Assembly (NCBI RefSeq): GCF_001653565.1
Contig: NZ_LYPB01000049.1
Coordinates: 124,001-188,000 of the forward strand
Source: Paenibacillus oryzisoli
GTDB lineage: Bacteria > Bacillota > Bacilli > Paenibacillales > NBRC-103111
DNA: 64,000 nt
Direction of reading: 5' to 3'
A program made the position numbers and the translations under genes. Position 1 is the first letter of the stretch. Every line of letters starts with the position of its first letter. The notes below the pieces were generated by a model. The model was not told the origin of the DNA. It did not search any database and saw only the letters and a list, made by a program, of their open reading frames with translations. Shown here piece by piece: positions 1 through 8,127 of this stretch.

Positions 1-1689
1 GAGAGGGTTAGCGTTCAATGCTAAATTCAGAAGCCATTGTGCCGTTGTCTGTGCTGTTGTGGCGACCTGCCAAGCTTTATAGAGCTTCACCAATCCATCG
101 ATAACGGTCTGCGCTACGATGGCTGCTGTCACCCCAGCGATAACCGGTAATAGGATATCCATGCTGTCTATTAGGAATTTCACAGCTACCGTTAATTTAT
201 CAAAAAGCTTGATGCCGACATCGAGTGCTGCTGAAATGTTAGCTTGAATCTCAGGCATGTGAACTTTAATGTAGTCCGTAAACTCCTGCAACTTAGGCAA
301 CACCTTATCAGCGAGAGGTAAGAGGATACCTGTCTGGAGATTACGGCCAATACCTTGAATGGCTTCCCCAACAGAGTCATATTTCGTGTTGTTGATTTGT
401 TGAAGCGTATCCGCTGTTTGATTCGCAACTGACTCAACGTTTCCAAGGTTTACCGTTGCTGATAATCCGATATCTTCAAACTGCGTCCCGAACAACTCAA
501 TCGCAATACGATTTTGTTCAACTGGATCTTTAAGCTCGGATAACTTCGTGATCAAAGCGTTAAATGCTGCTACTGACTTCTCTCCACCTGCTGCAAATGT
601 CTGTGCCATCTTATCGGCATCGTAGCCAAGTGATTTGAAGCCATCCGCAGTTGTTTTTGAGCCATCTTTTGCACGGATATTAAACTCTTTTACTGCATCC
701 CCAACTTTATCAATGGAGAATGTGCCGTTTTCTGCACCAGCGATTAGAACATCCGTAAACTGATTGGCTGAGAACCCGAGAGCTTTAAATTGAGGTGCAT
801 ATTCATTCAAAGTATCTAGTAAGTCACCGTTTTTATCAGCCCCGTTTTGGGCTCCCTGTGCGATTAGAGTAAAAGCTTGATTAGCAGATATGCCAAAATT
901 AGTCATCAGCGTTTTAGCTGTTCTGGTGCTCTCATTTATATCGTACTCGAACACGTCACTAAGCAAAAACGCACTCTTTGTCATCCGTTCAAGTTCTACA
1001 CCAGTCGCACCCGTTACCTGACCTACAGTCGTTATGGCTTTTCCTATATCTGCAAAGTCTTCCCCGAAACCCTGATTAAAGAGATCCACCATGACTTCTT
1101 TGAGCTCATAATTTTCAGCTTCAAAGTTCCCTGTTGCTGACTTAGCTTTGTTGAGTGCCTTCGTCAGATCGTCAGAGAAGCTCACGGCTTTCGCGACCAC
1201 ACCAGCAAATGCTAAACCAGCGGCGGCAATACCAGCGGCGGCAGCTTTACCGAATGCGGCAACATCAATCTCTGCTCGCTTAAACGATTGTCCTGTTTCC
1301 TCAACTTGCGTGGATTGTGCCGCCAATTCAGTATTGACTCGTTGAAGCTGATTTTCCAATCTGTTATACGATGTCTGCGCCTGATTGAGTTGGATCGCTA
1401 ATTGTTGTGTGGCTGCTGCATCAAGCCCTTTCTCACGGGCTGATTCTTGAAACTGCTGATTTAATAGATTTATACGTTGCTGTTGCAGTGACATTTGTTG
1501 TGTTAGAGATGTCGACCTTGCCTGCAAACGCTCCTCAGCACTACCGTAATTTTGGAGTGAGGACGACGCTCTATCAAACTCCGATTGGACAAGTCTAATC
1601 TGCCTATTAATTGCAGCCATTGAACTATTCAGTCCAGTATCGTCGAAGCTTATCCTTGCGACGAGATCGCCAACTTCAATATCAGCCAA
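1..1689 (-). CDS. Phage tail tape measure protein (TP901-like), 3' end missing
   Basis: Sets tail length in siphoviruses and lines the tail tube. The minus frame is open for 563 codons from a TTG at 1689 to the window edge, so the C-terminus is outside. AAGGAG lies 9 nt before the TTG (start MADIEVGDLVARI). Residues about 25-100 are rich in Gln, Ser and Ala and look coiled coil, followed by an Ala/Gly-rich hydrophobic stretch near residue 110 (AAGIAAAGLAFAGVVAK). The rest is the helical TP901 minor tail core (for example FSDDLTKALNKAKSATGNF). It follows the frameshifting tail chaperones, the usual order in siphoviruses. Identity is firm; total length is unknown. Confidence 0.9.
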   Translation of the reverse strand, partial: MADIEVGDLVARISFDDTGLNSSMAAINRQIRLVQSEFDRASSSLQNYGSAEERLQARSTSLTQQMSLQQQRINLLNQQFQESAREKGLDAAATQQLAIQLNQAQTSYNRLENQLQRVNTELAAQSTQVEETGQSFKRAEIDVAAFGKAAAAGIAAAGLAFAGVVAKAVSFSDDLTKALNKAKSATGNFEAENYELKEVMVDLFNQGFGEDFADIGKAITTVGQVTGATGVELERMTKSAFLLSDVFEYDINESTRTAKTLMTNFGISANQAFTLIAQGAQNGADKNGDLLDTLNEYAPQFKALGFSANQFTDVLIAGAENGTFSIDKVGDAVKEFNIRAKDGSKTTADGFKSLGYDADKMAQTFAAGGEKSVAAFNALITKLSELKDPVEQNRIAIELFGTQFEDIGLSATVNLGNVESVANQTADTLQQINNTKYDSVGEAIQGIGRNLQTGILLPLADKVLPKLQEFTDYIKVHMPEIQANISAALDVGIKLFDKLTVAVKFLIDSMDILLPVIAGVTAAIVAQTVIDGLVKLYKAWQVATTAQTTAQWLLNLALNANPL

Positions 1690-1702
1690 TTCCCCTCACT
1701 CC

Positions 1703-2175
1703 TTATAAGAACCCGACTTGATCGACGGGAGTAATCTTCGCTTCTTGTGTAAACTGCAATAATTCAAAATAAAAAAGGATGTCCATGCCGTCAATTTCAG
1801 GCAGTGTCCAACCTCCTTTGAGTAAATCAATATACGTTTTCTTTAAAAAGTCCAGAGGGTCTAAGTCCCCTGGATCTGTCCGTTTGGGTCAGGATCTTTG
1901 GCACCTACTGCTTTCGTCGTACGTTGCATGACTTCCGCGATAGAGGAAGTGATAGTGTCGAATACCTCACTTGTATCAATCCCGTTGTAAAAATCATCTC
2001 TTGTGAACTGTTTACCATACAAATCGACTACATAGTCGACTGCTTCATCGAGTGATTCCTCGTTCAAAGCAGCCATTTTCTTTTGCATACCGAATGTTCT
2101 ACGAAGCATCATGCCTGAAACAAAACCAACTGTGAACGATCTTTCTTTGCCATCTAATATCAGCGTAATTTGCAT
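1703..2175 (-). CDS. Tail assembly chaperone, GT-type -1 frameshift fusion
   Basis: Ribosomes that slip by -1 on C CCA AAC (1888-1882) leave the zero frame of the 104-residue chaperone and read 59 further codons to a TAA at 1705-1703. The extension starts RTDPGDLDPLDFLKK and ends ITPVDQVGFL. The -1 frame is open from the slip codon onward, and no independent ribosome binding site or start codon is apparent for the downstream segment, as expected for a T domain made only as a fusion. It ends 13 nt before the tape measure start. The fusion is inferred from the frame structure and the heptamer; the phenomenon is well established for this gene position in lambda and many siphoviruses. Confidence 0.75.
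1861..2175 (-). CDS. Tail assembly chaperone, G-type short product
   Basis: A 104-residue acidic protein between the major tail protein and the tape measure gene. In siphoviruses this position holds the G-type chaperone that coats the tape measure protein during tail assembly. Sequence features are weak (a helical middle, the Asp-rich end AKDPDPNGQIQGT), so the call rests on position, size and the frameshift site near its 3' end. The start follows a GGAGGGAAAACAT leader. The zero-frame stop is TAG at 1863-1861. Confidence 0.75.
   Translation of the reverse strand: MQITLILDGKERSFTVGFVSGMMLRRTFGMQKKMAALNEESLDEAVDYVVDLYGKQFTRDDFYNGIDTSEVFDTITSSIAEVMQRTTKAVGAKDPDPNGQIQGT
1882..1888 (-). other. 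Slippery heptamer C CCA AAC for -1 frameshift
   Basis: On the minus strand the zero-frame codons are GAC CCA AAC GGA. The heptamer CCCAAAC matches the X XXY YYZ rule and lies 18 nt before the zero-frame stop. Slipping here opens a 60-codon reading frame. Confidence 0.75.
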
Positions 2176-2232
2176 ATGTTTTCCCTCCTGATAGGAAAAA
2201 GGAGCAGCCCCTGAGCCGCTCCCGTTTATTTA

Positions 2233-3114
2233 TTAGGTCGTTCTGAATGTTGTAACGCTTGCTGTTTGGAAGTTGTTACCTGCCATGTCCTCAACCGCAG
2301 TCGAGATGATAACAGAGTAGGTTGTCGTTGCAGTAAGGTTTGAAACTGGATTGATCGTAACGATCTCAAGTGTCGGATCCAAGGTAACGACTGCCGGCAC
2401 TGGAGTCACGCCAGAGATAAGCAAGAAGTTACTACCATTTACCGTGGACGCTCTCAATTCTTCTGAGAATGTCGCTACGATATTCGCAGTTGCTGAAGCA
2501 GTCGTCCACCCATTCGCTGGTACGATTGACAATAGCGTCGGTGGCGTTACATCTGGTGTTTCTTCATAGACCGAAGTAAACCAGTTTGTGATCGTAGTCG
2601 GGGATACACCAGAATCATCCTCGTCCACACGTACGCGCCATGCGCTATCGATATTACGTGGAATGAAAAGCCCTGTAATCGTTGGCGTTTGGAATGTTGG
2701 TGTATCTTCTTTCGTTTGGAATTCTTCTTCATTCGGCTGGAATTTACCCTTGTAGTACCAGAAATAGCGGTATTTCCCATTAGATTTGCGACTTCTCCAT
2801 CCAATCGCCACGTAAGGTGCAACATCCGTCGATGCCTGAACAATTACCCCATTCGAATCCACTGTCGCGCCAAGAATGTCCGCTAAAATGTCACGTGGCA
2901 GGTCCTTGGGATTAATATCGATAGAGATATCACCCAAGCTTGTCGCTACCTCATCTGCTTTGTCATCCGCATAGAATGTCTCACTGTTTGTTGTCGGTGT
3001 TACGGTTGCAGTTACCGCTCCTGGTATGCGCACAGGAGTTCCGTAAGTTTCGTTTTCTTCATCAACCATTTTTGCATAATAAAGCATATCCATACCGATT
3101 CTAATTCCACCCAT
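2233..3114 (-). CDS. Major tail tube protein (phi13 type) with C-terminal Ig-like domain
   Basis: Forms the tail tube. Residues 1-185 resemble phi13-type major tail proteins (start MGGIRIGMDMLYYAKM; middle YRYFWYYKGKFQPNEEEFQTKED, quoted here only as landmarks around 130-150). From about residue 188 a separate module begins at DVTPPTLLSIVPANG and ends FQTASVTTFRTT. It fits the bacterial Ig-like Big_5 fold seen as a surface decoration on many tail tubes. GAGGAGG stands 9 nt before the ATG. Upstream and in the same orientation are the head-tail connector genes. The tube function is firm; a role of the Ig domain in binding cell surface sugars is inference. Confidence 0.85.
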   Translation of the reverse strand: MGGIRIGMDMLYYAKMVDEENETYGTPVRIPGAVTATVTPTTNSETFYADDKADEVATSLGDISIDINPKDLPRDILADILGATVDSNGVIVQASTDVAPYVAIGWRSRKSNGKYRYFWYYKGKFQPNEEEFQTKEDTPTFQTPTITGLFIPRNIDSAWRVRVDEDDSGVSPTTITNWFTSVYEETPDVTPPTLLSIVPANGWTTASATANIVATFSEELRASTVNGSNFLLISGVTPVPAVVTLDPTLEIVTINPVSNLTATTTYSVIISTAVEDMAGNNFQTASVTTFRTT

Positions 3115-3117
3115 GAA

Positions 3118-3483
3118 TCATACCTCCTCAAATTGCGCTCTAAATCTCATTGCTTTATGAAAGACCAGTGTGTCAGTCTCGTAAAAGTCTGACGCCCCGG
3201 TACGGGAAAACCCTAATGTTTTCATCGTCTTGTCTACTTCTCCAGATACTGCCGATGTACTACCTTTACTCCAAACATCTACTTGCACGGGTACGTCAGA
3301 AGCAATTGCAGTGTCATCTGCAAATGCCGCATCAGAGTTGTCGATCTCAAAAAATGTTATCCGTGGATACTCGTCAGCTTTCGGTGCCGCAAGTTGATAA
3401 ATACGTTGTCCTCCAAGTAGTGTAACGAGTGCTGAGTTAGCGAGTAGAGCCGTTCTGATTTCTGTTTTAACGTCGATCTTCAC
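3118..3483 (-). CDS. Tail completion / tail terminator-like protein (DUF3168 type)
   Basis: A 121-residue protein in the slot occupied by tail terminator proteins of HK97-like phages, which cap the tail tube and join it to the head. Features are an N-terminal helix (MKIDVKTEIRTALLA), the segment VTLLGGQRIYQ, and a mixed alpha/beta core ending FHKAMRFRAQFEEV. This pattern fits DUF3168. The start overlaps the end of the upstream gene by 4 nt. The assignment rests on position and overall pattern; no catalytic residues are expected. Confidence 0.7.
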   Translation of the reverse strand: MKIDVKTEIRTALLANSALVTLLGGQRIYQLAAPKADEYPRITFFEIDNSDAAFADDTAIASDVPVQVDVWSKGSTSAVSGEVDKTMKTLGFSRTGASDFYETDTLVFHKAMRFRAQFEEV

Positions 3484-3875
3484 GACTGCTGCAACCCCTC
3501 TCTCAATTTATCTGCTAGCACTTGCAGAGCCTCTATTTTTTTACTGTTGAACGCTGGGTAAATAAACGGCTCGGCTCTCTGATTGGAAGTACCAAACTCA
3601 GTGAAATGAGCACGCCAGCTAACCTTGCGATTCGGCCCAATCGTGACAAATTTAACTCCGTCTTTTTTCTTAACTTTGCTGACGGCGATGTTATCCTCTA
3701 TGTGATACTTACGATTAATCTTAGACCGCACAGCGCGTTCAACCATATCCGCCGCCAACACTTCTCCCGCTGCTTGTAGTGCTTCTTTCTCAACTTTAGC
3801 AACTGCACTCTCGGCCCGTGTACGTAATTCTGCCAACAGTGCATCAATGCCGTCCAAATCTATGCTATTGGCCAT
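3480..3875 (-). CDS. HK97 gp10-like neck / head-tail joining protein
   Basis: A basic 131-residue protein (start MANSIDLDGIDALLAELRT) with the typical HK97-gp10 layout: a long N-terminal amphipathic helix, then a strand-rich part containing KDGVKFVTIGPNRKV and AHFTEFGTSNQRAEPFIYPAF. The motif FTEFGTS...P.P..RPA-like is characteristic of this family. The ATG at 3875 is chosen over an in-frame ATG 15 nt upstream because GAGGTG lies at good spacing before it. It overlaps the upstream connector gene by 11 nt, showing tight translational coupling. Confidence 0.8.
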   Translation of the reverse strand: MANSIDLDGIDALLAELRTRAESAVAKVEKEALQAAGEVLAADMVERAVRSKINRKYHIEDNIAVSKVKKKDGVKFVTIGPNRKVSWRAHFTEFGTSNQRAEPFIYPAFNSKKIEALQVLADKLREGLQQS

Positions 3876-4233
3876 CTTCCAGCACCTCACACATCAAATG
3901 CGTCTGCGTTCGATCACCGTAATAGTCATCCAGCACTGCCCGAATGTTGTAGATCCGACCATCTAGGGCATCAGTTAACCGCATATTCGGTAGTAATCCT
4001 TTTCGGTACCGCACTCTATACTTGACTGTCTTTTCAGCATTGATTGCGGCTGCCTCGAAGAACTCTCGACCACTCAGCGGGTTGCGTGCAGCCCGAAGCA
4101 CAGCAAATGTTGCCCACGACTCAACGAAAACACCCTCTGCGTCGACTGTGTTCGTTACTTCCTCGATCGTGATCTTCCGATTCAGCTCACTAGGCTTTAA
4201 TACATTCGAATCGGTGCAGCATCCTTTTGTCAT
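3865..4233 (-). CDS. Head closure / head-tail joining protein (SPP1 gp16-like)
   Basis: 122 residues, a member of the phage head-tail joining family (Pfam Phage_H_T_join). Visible landmarks are LNRKITIEEVTNTVDAEG near the N-terminus, ESWATFAVLRAARNPLSGRE in the middle, and the conserved end DALDGRIYNIRAVLDD. It closes the connector after DNA packaging and gives the docking face for the tail. It lies between the gp6-like connector and the gp10-like protein, the standard order, with overlaps at both ends. Confidence 0.8.
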   Translation of the reverse strand: MTKGCCTDSNVLKPSELNRKITIEEVTNTVDAEGVFVESWATFAVLRAARNPLSGREFFEAAAINAEKTVKYRVRYRKGLLPNMRLTDALDGRIYNIRAVLDDYYGDRTQTHLMCEVLEDGQ

Positions 4234-4811
4234 ATCGGGATGATCCTGTTCAAATCAAGCATCGATTTTACGGCGTCTGGTGGCTCGCAGAAGCCATTGT
4301 TAAACCAGTGCATACAAAGTACGGTGATAGCCTGACGGATGAGAGAGGGGACGTCCACTGGATCGTCACCATATCCTGCAACGTATTCGACGATCACACC
4401 GTTTGCAGGCCGTAACGCTCCAGCAGGCCACGCAGAATAAGCGACTAAGAAGCCCGGCTCCGAGAAGTTATCCACGAAGTAGGTACTCGCACTCGCTGTT
4501 GTGGCTGTCCCTGTGCTGTCCATGTATGCCATTGCTGTAACCGATTGAAGGGGTGGACGCGGGAGCCTGATCTCGTCCCGATACGGCCAGTAATCCTTTG
4601 CGAGCTCGATTGTCTGCGTGATGTATGCTCGGTTTTGATACCCTTCGCACCATTCTCTAGCAGCAGGGATCCAAGGACTGATTTGGTCATCGTATATGGT
4701 ATCCGTCAATTCAATTCCAAGTGCGGTCTTCACATCATCAAGCGTCACAGGCTCCTGCGCTGGCGGGACGGTTATCTTAAACTTGAGTGCATCACGTCCG
4801 TTTATTACCAC
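4230..4811 (-). CDS. Head-tail connector, gp6-like (phage DNA packaging family)
   Basis: 193 residues. The core PVTLDDVKTALGIELTD followed by PAAREWCEGYQNRAYI is typical of the HK97 gp6 / SPP1 gp15 connector that docks under the portal. The C-terminus RQAITVLCMHWFNNG is also common in this family. It starts with GTG and overlaps the small upstream gene by 20 nt and the downstream closure gene by 4 nt. Function follows from family and position. Confidence 0.8.
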   Translation of the reverse strand: MVINGRDALKFKITVPPAQEPVTLDDVKTALGIELTDTIYDDQISPWIPAAREWCEGYQNRAYITQTIELAKDYWPYRDEIRLPRPPLQSVTAMAYMDSTGTATTASASTYFVDNFSEPGFLVAYSAWPAGALRPANGVIVEYVAGYGDDPVDVPSLIRQAITVLCMHWFNNGFCEPPDAVKSMLDLNRIIPI

Positions 4812-5004
4812 GGTTACTCACCGCCTTTTCAACCTTAGGGGCTGTTGCTGTTTTAACTTCTGGCCCCTCAGCAATAGGCTCAAGTCGAACGCCAAGCGCT
4901 TGGATAGTATTCACTCTCTCGGCGCTCAGCTCGATTTCTTCTCCGACGTGCACGCGTTGTCCAAGCGTGCGGTCGACGTATTCTGTATTAACTCGGAATT
5001 TCAC
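4792..5004 (-). CDS. Small phage structural-module protein, unknown
   Basis: 70 residues, GTG start preceded by AGGAGG at 9 nt. The N-terminal part (MKFRVNTEYVDRTLG...EIELSAERVNTIQALGV) looks like a short strand-helix fold found in small proteins next to phage connectors, and the C-terminal 25 residues are basic. It overlaps genes on both sides. I do not recognise a family with confidence. Confidence 0.65.
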   Translation of the reverse strand: MKFRVNTEYVDRTLGQRVHVGEEIELSAERVNTIQALGVRLEPIAEGPEVKTATAPKVEKAVSNRGNKRT

Positions 5005-5704
5005 TATTTAGCACCTCCTGTATATCAGATTCCCTGTATAAATGCTTAGCTGGATAGGTTGTATCCATATAAATTTGAAATCCTGCGCAAGCGGCACGGA
5101 TACAGAATGCTCTATCCTCCCATAGGGAGTGTGAGACATTATAAATAGGTGAGTAATTCACGCCTGCTAATATAACCTCACGCTTAATTAGGATGCAAGC
5201 ACCACTCATACCAACGGGGTAAATACCCGGTTCTCTCCAGCGTTCAAGCTCCCCTGGTAAGAACGAATAATGATCGTAGTTCCAAGCATTTGGCATTTCT
5301 GCTTCATCTGGCTGCCATTTCGTCCAAAACACGTTTGAGACGATGGGTTTATCAGCTTTAACTAGCTGCTGCAGTGTTTCTGGATGCAGGATGATATCTG
5401 AGTCGACAAGGAAAAAGGCATCAAATGCAGACGCCTCGAATAACAGCCTATTTTTCATATAAGTAACAGCTGCTAAATTCTCATTTGTCCAATGATGCGT
5501 GATATCATCGCGTTTATATTCCGACCCTGGCGTTACGCCAAGATACTGGTGTGGCTCGAGATATTTTATTAAATGCTCTGATCCGTGTAGTAGGAATAAA
5601 AACTCCACTTCCAGACCCTCAGTGTTCAACGCCTTGAGGGAATCCAAATACAACTTGAATGTCATCTCGTCCTGTCTGACTGGAGCGCCTATGAGGATTC
5701 TCAT
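4988..5704 (-). CDS. Glycosyltransferase-like protein, GT-A fold (second of two)
   Basis: 238 residues starting MRILIGAPVRQDEMTFKLYLDS. The Rossmann-like N-terminal half and the acidic motif FFLVDSDIILHPE (a DXD-type metal/nucleotide-sugar site) indicate a family 2-like glycosyltransferase. A second conserved region, GACILIKREVILAGV, also occurs in the neighbour. The ATG at 5704 overlaps the stop of the upstream glycosyltransferase as ATGA; an upstream in-frame extension of 50 residues is not used because it lies inside the neighbour's coding sequence. Acceptor and sugar are unknown. The gene sits between the capsid and connector genes, so modification of virion proteins is possible but only inferred. 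Confidence 0.75.
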   Translation of the reverse strand: MRILIGAPVRQDEMTFKLYLDSLKALNTEGLEVEFLFLLHGSEHLIKYLEPHQYLGVTPGSEYKRDDITHHWTNENLAAVTYMKNRLLFEASAFDAFFLVDSDIILHPETLQQLVKADKPIVSNVFWTKWQPDEAEMPNAWNYDHYSFLPGELERWREPGIYPVGMSGACILIKREVILAGVNYSPIYNVSHSLWEDRAFCIRAACAGFQIYMDTTYPAKHLYRESDIQEVLNSEIPS

Positions 5705-6342
5705 CTGGATTCCTCCAGTGGCTGCCCCGTAGCTTTGGCTGCATCTCGGTGTGCTTGGAAATGTTCTTCGAATACCTCGAACGAGGTGATATGTCCACAG
5801 GTGACGGTCGTGTCTGCGTACATCAAGACCCCTGCTTCTTGAAGCTTGAGGCAAAATGCCAAATCCTCGCCCATATTCGGCAGCGGGAAGAAATACGGTG
5901 ATTCTAATTGCTCAAACACATCGCGACGGATCAGCGCACAAGCTAAGCCCGCGCCCTCGATCGGCAGCAGCCCTGCACCATATTCGATCGGCACTTGCAG
6001 ATCAGGCTGTCCGTTTTCGTAGCGTGCCCGTGTGTAGAAGCATGGCATGAACGGAGCTACGCGCTTGAACGCCTTCGCCGTAACGAATTGTAAGTTGTGG
6101 CGTACCAACAGATCGACTGTTTGCGGATGAAACGTCATGTCTGAATCAAGGAAGAAGAGGAACTCGCATTCTGACTCAAGGAACAACTGCGTGATCTTCT
6201 CACGCGCATCGTATACAAGTGAATTACTTACAAGTGCGAAAACGTATTCGTTCGGTCCTCGTAAGTTTGCTAATTGTAAAAGGGATTGAACGGCTTGATA
6301 GTCCATCGTCCGTCCAAAGGGGATACCGATCATAATTTTCAT
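5701..6342 (-). CDS. Glycosyltransferase-like protein, GT-A fold (first of two)
   Basis: 213 residues. The start MKIMIGIPFGRTMDYQ and the motif EFLFFLDSDMTFHPQ show the GT-A core with a DSD metal-binding triplet. Later conserved parts are GAGLACALIRRDVFEQL and the acidic GEDLAFCLKLQEAG, which fits the catalytic-base region of GT2-type enzymes. It is preceded by AGGAGG at 8 nt and coupled by ATGA to a second, related glycosyltransferase. The two share architecture and probably arose by duplication. Neither has a membrane segment, so both should act in the cytoplasm during phage growth. Confidence 0.78.
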   Translation of the reverse strand: MKIMIGIPFGRTMDYQAVQSLLQLANLRGPNEYVFALVSNSLVYDAREKITQLFLESECEFLFFLDSDMTFHPQTVDLLVRHNLQFVTAKAFKRVAPFMPCFYTRARYENGQPDLQVPIEYGAGLLPIEGAGLACALIRRDVFEQLESPYFFPLPNMGEDLAFCLKLQEAGVLMYADTTVTCGHITSFEVFEEHFQAHRDAAKATGQPLEESR

Positions 6343-6381
6343 ATGTGTTTACCTCCTGATGTGGTAATCGCCTGGTAGGTC

Positions 6382-6433
6382 GTGGAGGCAAGCGCCCAGG
6401 TCGCGCCTTTCGATCGGCCAATCTAGCCTCCAC
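6382..6433. repeat. Inverted repeat between decoration gene and glycosyltransferases
   Basis: GTGGAGGC at 6382-6389 pairs with GCCTCCAC at 6426-6433, an 8-bp perfect stem with a 36-nt loop that contains further GC-rich pairing. It lies directly after the 134-residue gene in the transcribed direction and before the glycosyltransferase ribosome binding site. It could reduce read-through from the highly expressed capsid genes; there is no U-tract. Confidence 0.45.
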
Positions 6434-6440
6434 AAATTAA

Positions 6441-6845
6441 TTACATATTGCCGAAACGAGCTCCGCCACGGATGATTGTTGCTGCAATTGCCGAAGCTGT
6501 ATCTCCAGCTTTAGCAACGTAGATGCCAACATATGGCTTGTTAAGTACGTCTGCGTCGATTTCCACTTGTACGAACCCTGATCCAGCTGTTGCAACGGAT
6601 GTAGTCGTGCGTGATGCCGTCACCTCAGTCGCTACAGCAGAAGCCCATACAGATGAAGTAGATTCCCACACTGATACAACAAGGCTGGTCGCTGTTGTTA
6701 GTGGTCCAGTCTGTACGTTGGCAAGAAATTTAGTATGAAGCGCCATGCTGTGAAGAGTCGAGCTAGAAACACCAGCGGAAGCAGTAGGATTAATACCAGC
6801 TGTGAACTTCAATTCCTCTTTGATTAGTTTGCTATTAACAAACAT
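6441..6845 (-). CDS. Probable head decoration or capsid-associated protein
   Basis: 134 residues, rich in Ala, Thr, Ser and Val with no Cys (start MFVNSKLIKEELKFTAG, end IRGGARFGNM). Beta-strand-rich composition and position directly after the major capsid gene suggest a head-associated protein. I do not recognise a named family, and the middle (TSLVVSVWESTSSVWA) gives no motif. The ribosome binding site is AAGGAG. Confidence 0.6.
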   Translation of the reverse strand: MFVNSKLIKEELKFTAGINPTASAGVSSSTLHSMALHTKFLANVQTGPLTTATSLVVSVWESTSSVWASAVATEVTASRTTTSVATAGSGFVQVEIDADVLNKPYVGIYVAKAGDTASAIAATIIRGGARFGNM

Positions 6846-6894
6846 GCGTTTTCACGCTCCTTATTTAGAATGAGAGAGGCACAAGGCCTCTCTA

Positions 6895-8112
6895 TTAACC
6901 TGCAACAACGTCGAGTGCGACGAACGGAGACACTTGGTACCCGCCTTCTTGGGTGATCGGTCCAGTCAACCAAGGCTGCCCATCGACTAAGAAGAATGCC
7001 TTGAGAACTGTTTTGTTCTCACGGAAGTAAACGTGCTCAGATGCGCTGATCGCGAGTGGCGACCCATCTTGAATCAGGTAGTAGGACAGATCAGCTAGCA
7101 CGAGATCGCCTTTGGCACCGAGTTGAGGAGAACGTTCGTTCCAGCCGAGTGGAGCACCGAAAATACGTTCAGGTGCATCGTCACGAGCGTTCGGCTGCCA
7201 AATGAGGTTATTCCCGCCGTCTTTGATCTGCATCAGTTGTGGGATGATAGACTCAGAACCGATCCAGTCAAGTTTTCCGCCCTTCTTCACTTTTGCGTAC
7301 ATGTTGACCGCGTCGACATAGCCAATTTGTGAAGCAGTTGCACGATTCACGCCGAGTGTAGCCGCCGCTTTAAGAATACCCAGCGGTTTGCCAACTCCAT
7401 CTCCGTTAAGGAAAGCATCGTCCTCAGCTGCTGCAATTGCTTTACCAAGCAAGGAACGAAGCAAAGTGCCTGCTGCATTAGAGTTACGTAGCAACTTGTC
7501 AGTGACAACGATGGATCCCGCAACTTCTTTAGGGAGCATATTCACATCAGTAAACTTTGCAGAAGTATCTGGTTTAGTCACGCCTTCTGCAATCCAATCA
7601 ACTTGAACACCGCCATACATCCCATAGCCGACTTGGTTAAGAGCTGGCATTGTCACACCTGCATCCGGGAACTGAGAATCAGCAGGGATTACAGTCGCAC
7701 GCGGACGGATAATTGCGCTTTGTTGAGAAACTTGTAAAATTTGTTCACGGAACGTAGTTGGTACGAGTACGCCGCCTTCAGATCCAACGCCCATCGATTG
7801 TTGACGGGATTCAGCCTCAACAAAGCGATCGTCGTTCGGTTTGAAGCGAAGCGTTTGGATGAAGTCACCAAAAGAAGCGAATCCCATGGAACGTTGGTCA
7901 ACTTCTTTTTGAGTGTCATCCTGCTTTTGCTTCATGAGAATACGCTGCGCGCGCTCCTCAGTGTCGATTTCTTTTGCGCGGTTCTCGATCTCTGTCAACA
8001 AGGACTCCAGACGACTCGTGTCCTCTGAGCTGCGTTGTTCATTAGTTAAAAGCCCGCGCGCTTCATCTTTCTTAGCTGCTAGATAGCGTTTAAGTTGTTC
8101 AATATCTTTCAA
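6895..8112 (-). CDS. Major capsid protein, HK97 gp5 family
   Basis: 405 residues. Residues 1-75 form a highly charged coiled coil (delta or scaffolding domain) that the prohead protease removes in HK97-type phages. The mature part starts near SMGVGSEGGVLVPTTF, a typical beginning of the HK97 fold, and includes PKEVAGSIVVTDKLLRN and DDAFLNGDGVGKPLGIL. The start is TTG with AAGGAGG 10 nt upstream. It lies right after the prohead protease gene. Identity is firm. Confidence 0.93.
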   Translation of the reverse strand: MKDIEQLKRYLAAKKDEARGLLTNEQRSSEDTSRLESLLTEIENRAKEIDTEERAQRILMKQKQDDTQKEVDQRSMGFASFGDFIQTLRFKPNDDRFVEAESRQQSMGVGSEGGVLVPTTFREQILQVSQQSAIIRPRATVIPADSQFPDAGVTMPALNQVGYGMYGGVQVDWIAEGVTKPDTSAKFTDVNMLPKEVAGSIVVTDKLLRNSNAAGTLLRSLLGKAIAAAEDDAFLNGDGVGKPLGILKAAATLGVNRATASQIGYVDAVNMYAKVKKGGKLDWIGSESIIPQLMQIKDGGNNLIWQPNARDDAPERIFGAPLGWNERSPQLGAKGDLVLADLSYYLIQDGSPLAISASEHVYFRENKTVLKAFFLVDGQPWLTGPITQEGGYQVSPFVALDVVAG

Positions 8113-8127
8113 GGTAGTTCGACCTCC

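Noticed and set aside
4545-5049. Plus-strand frames in the connector region
   Set aside because: They oppose a densely packed minus-strand operon with clear phage families and have no leaders.
6224-6433. 69-codon minus-strand frame starting at the 6426-6433 repeat arm
   Set aside because: Most of it is out of frame inside the glycosyltransferase gene; composition is that of a shadow frame.
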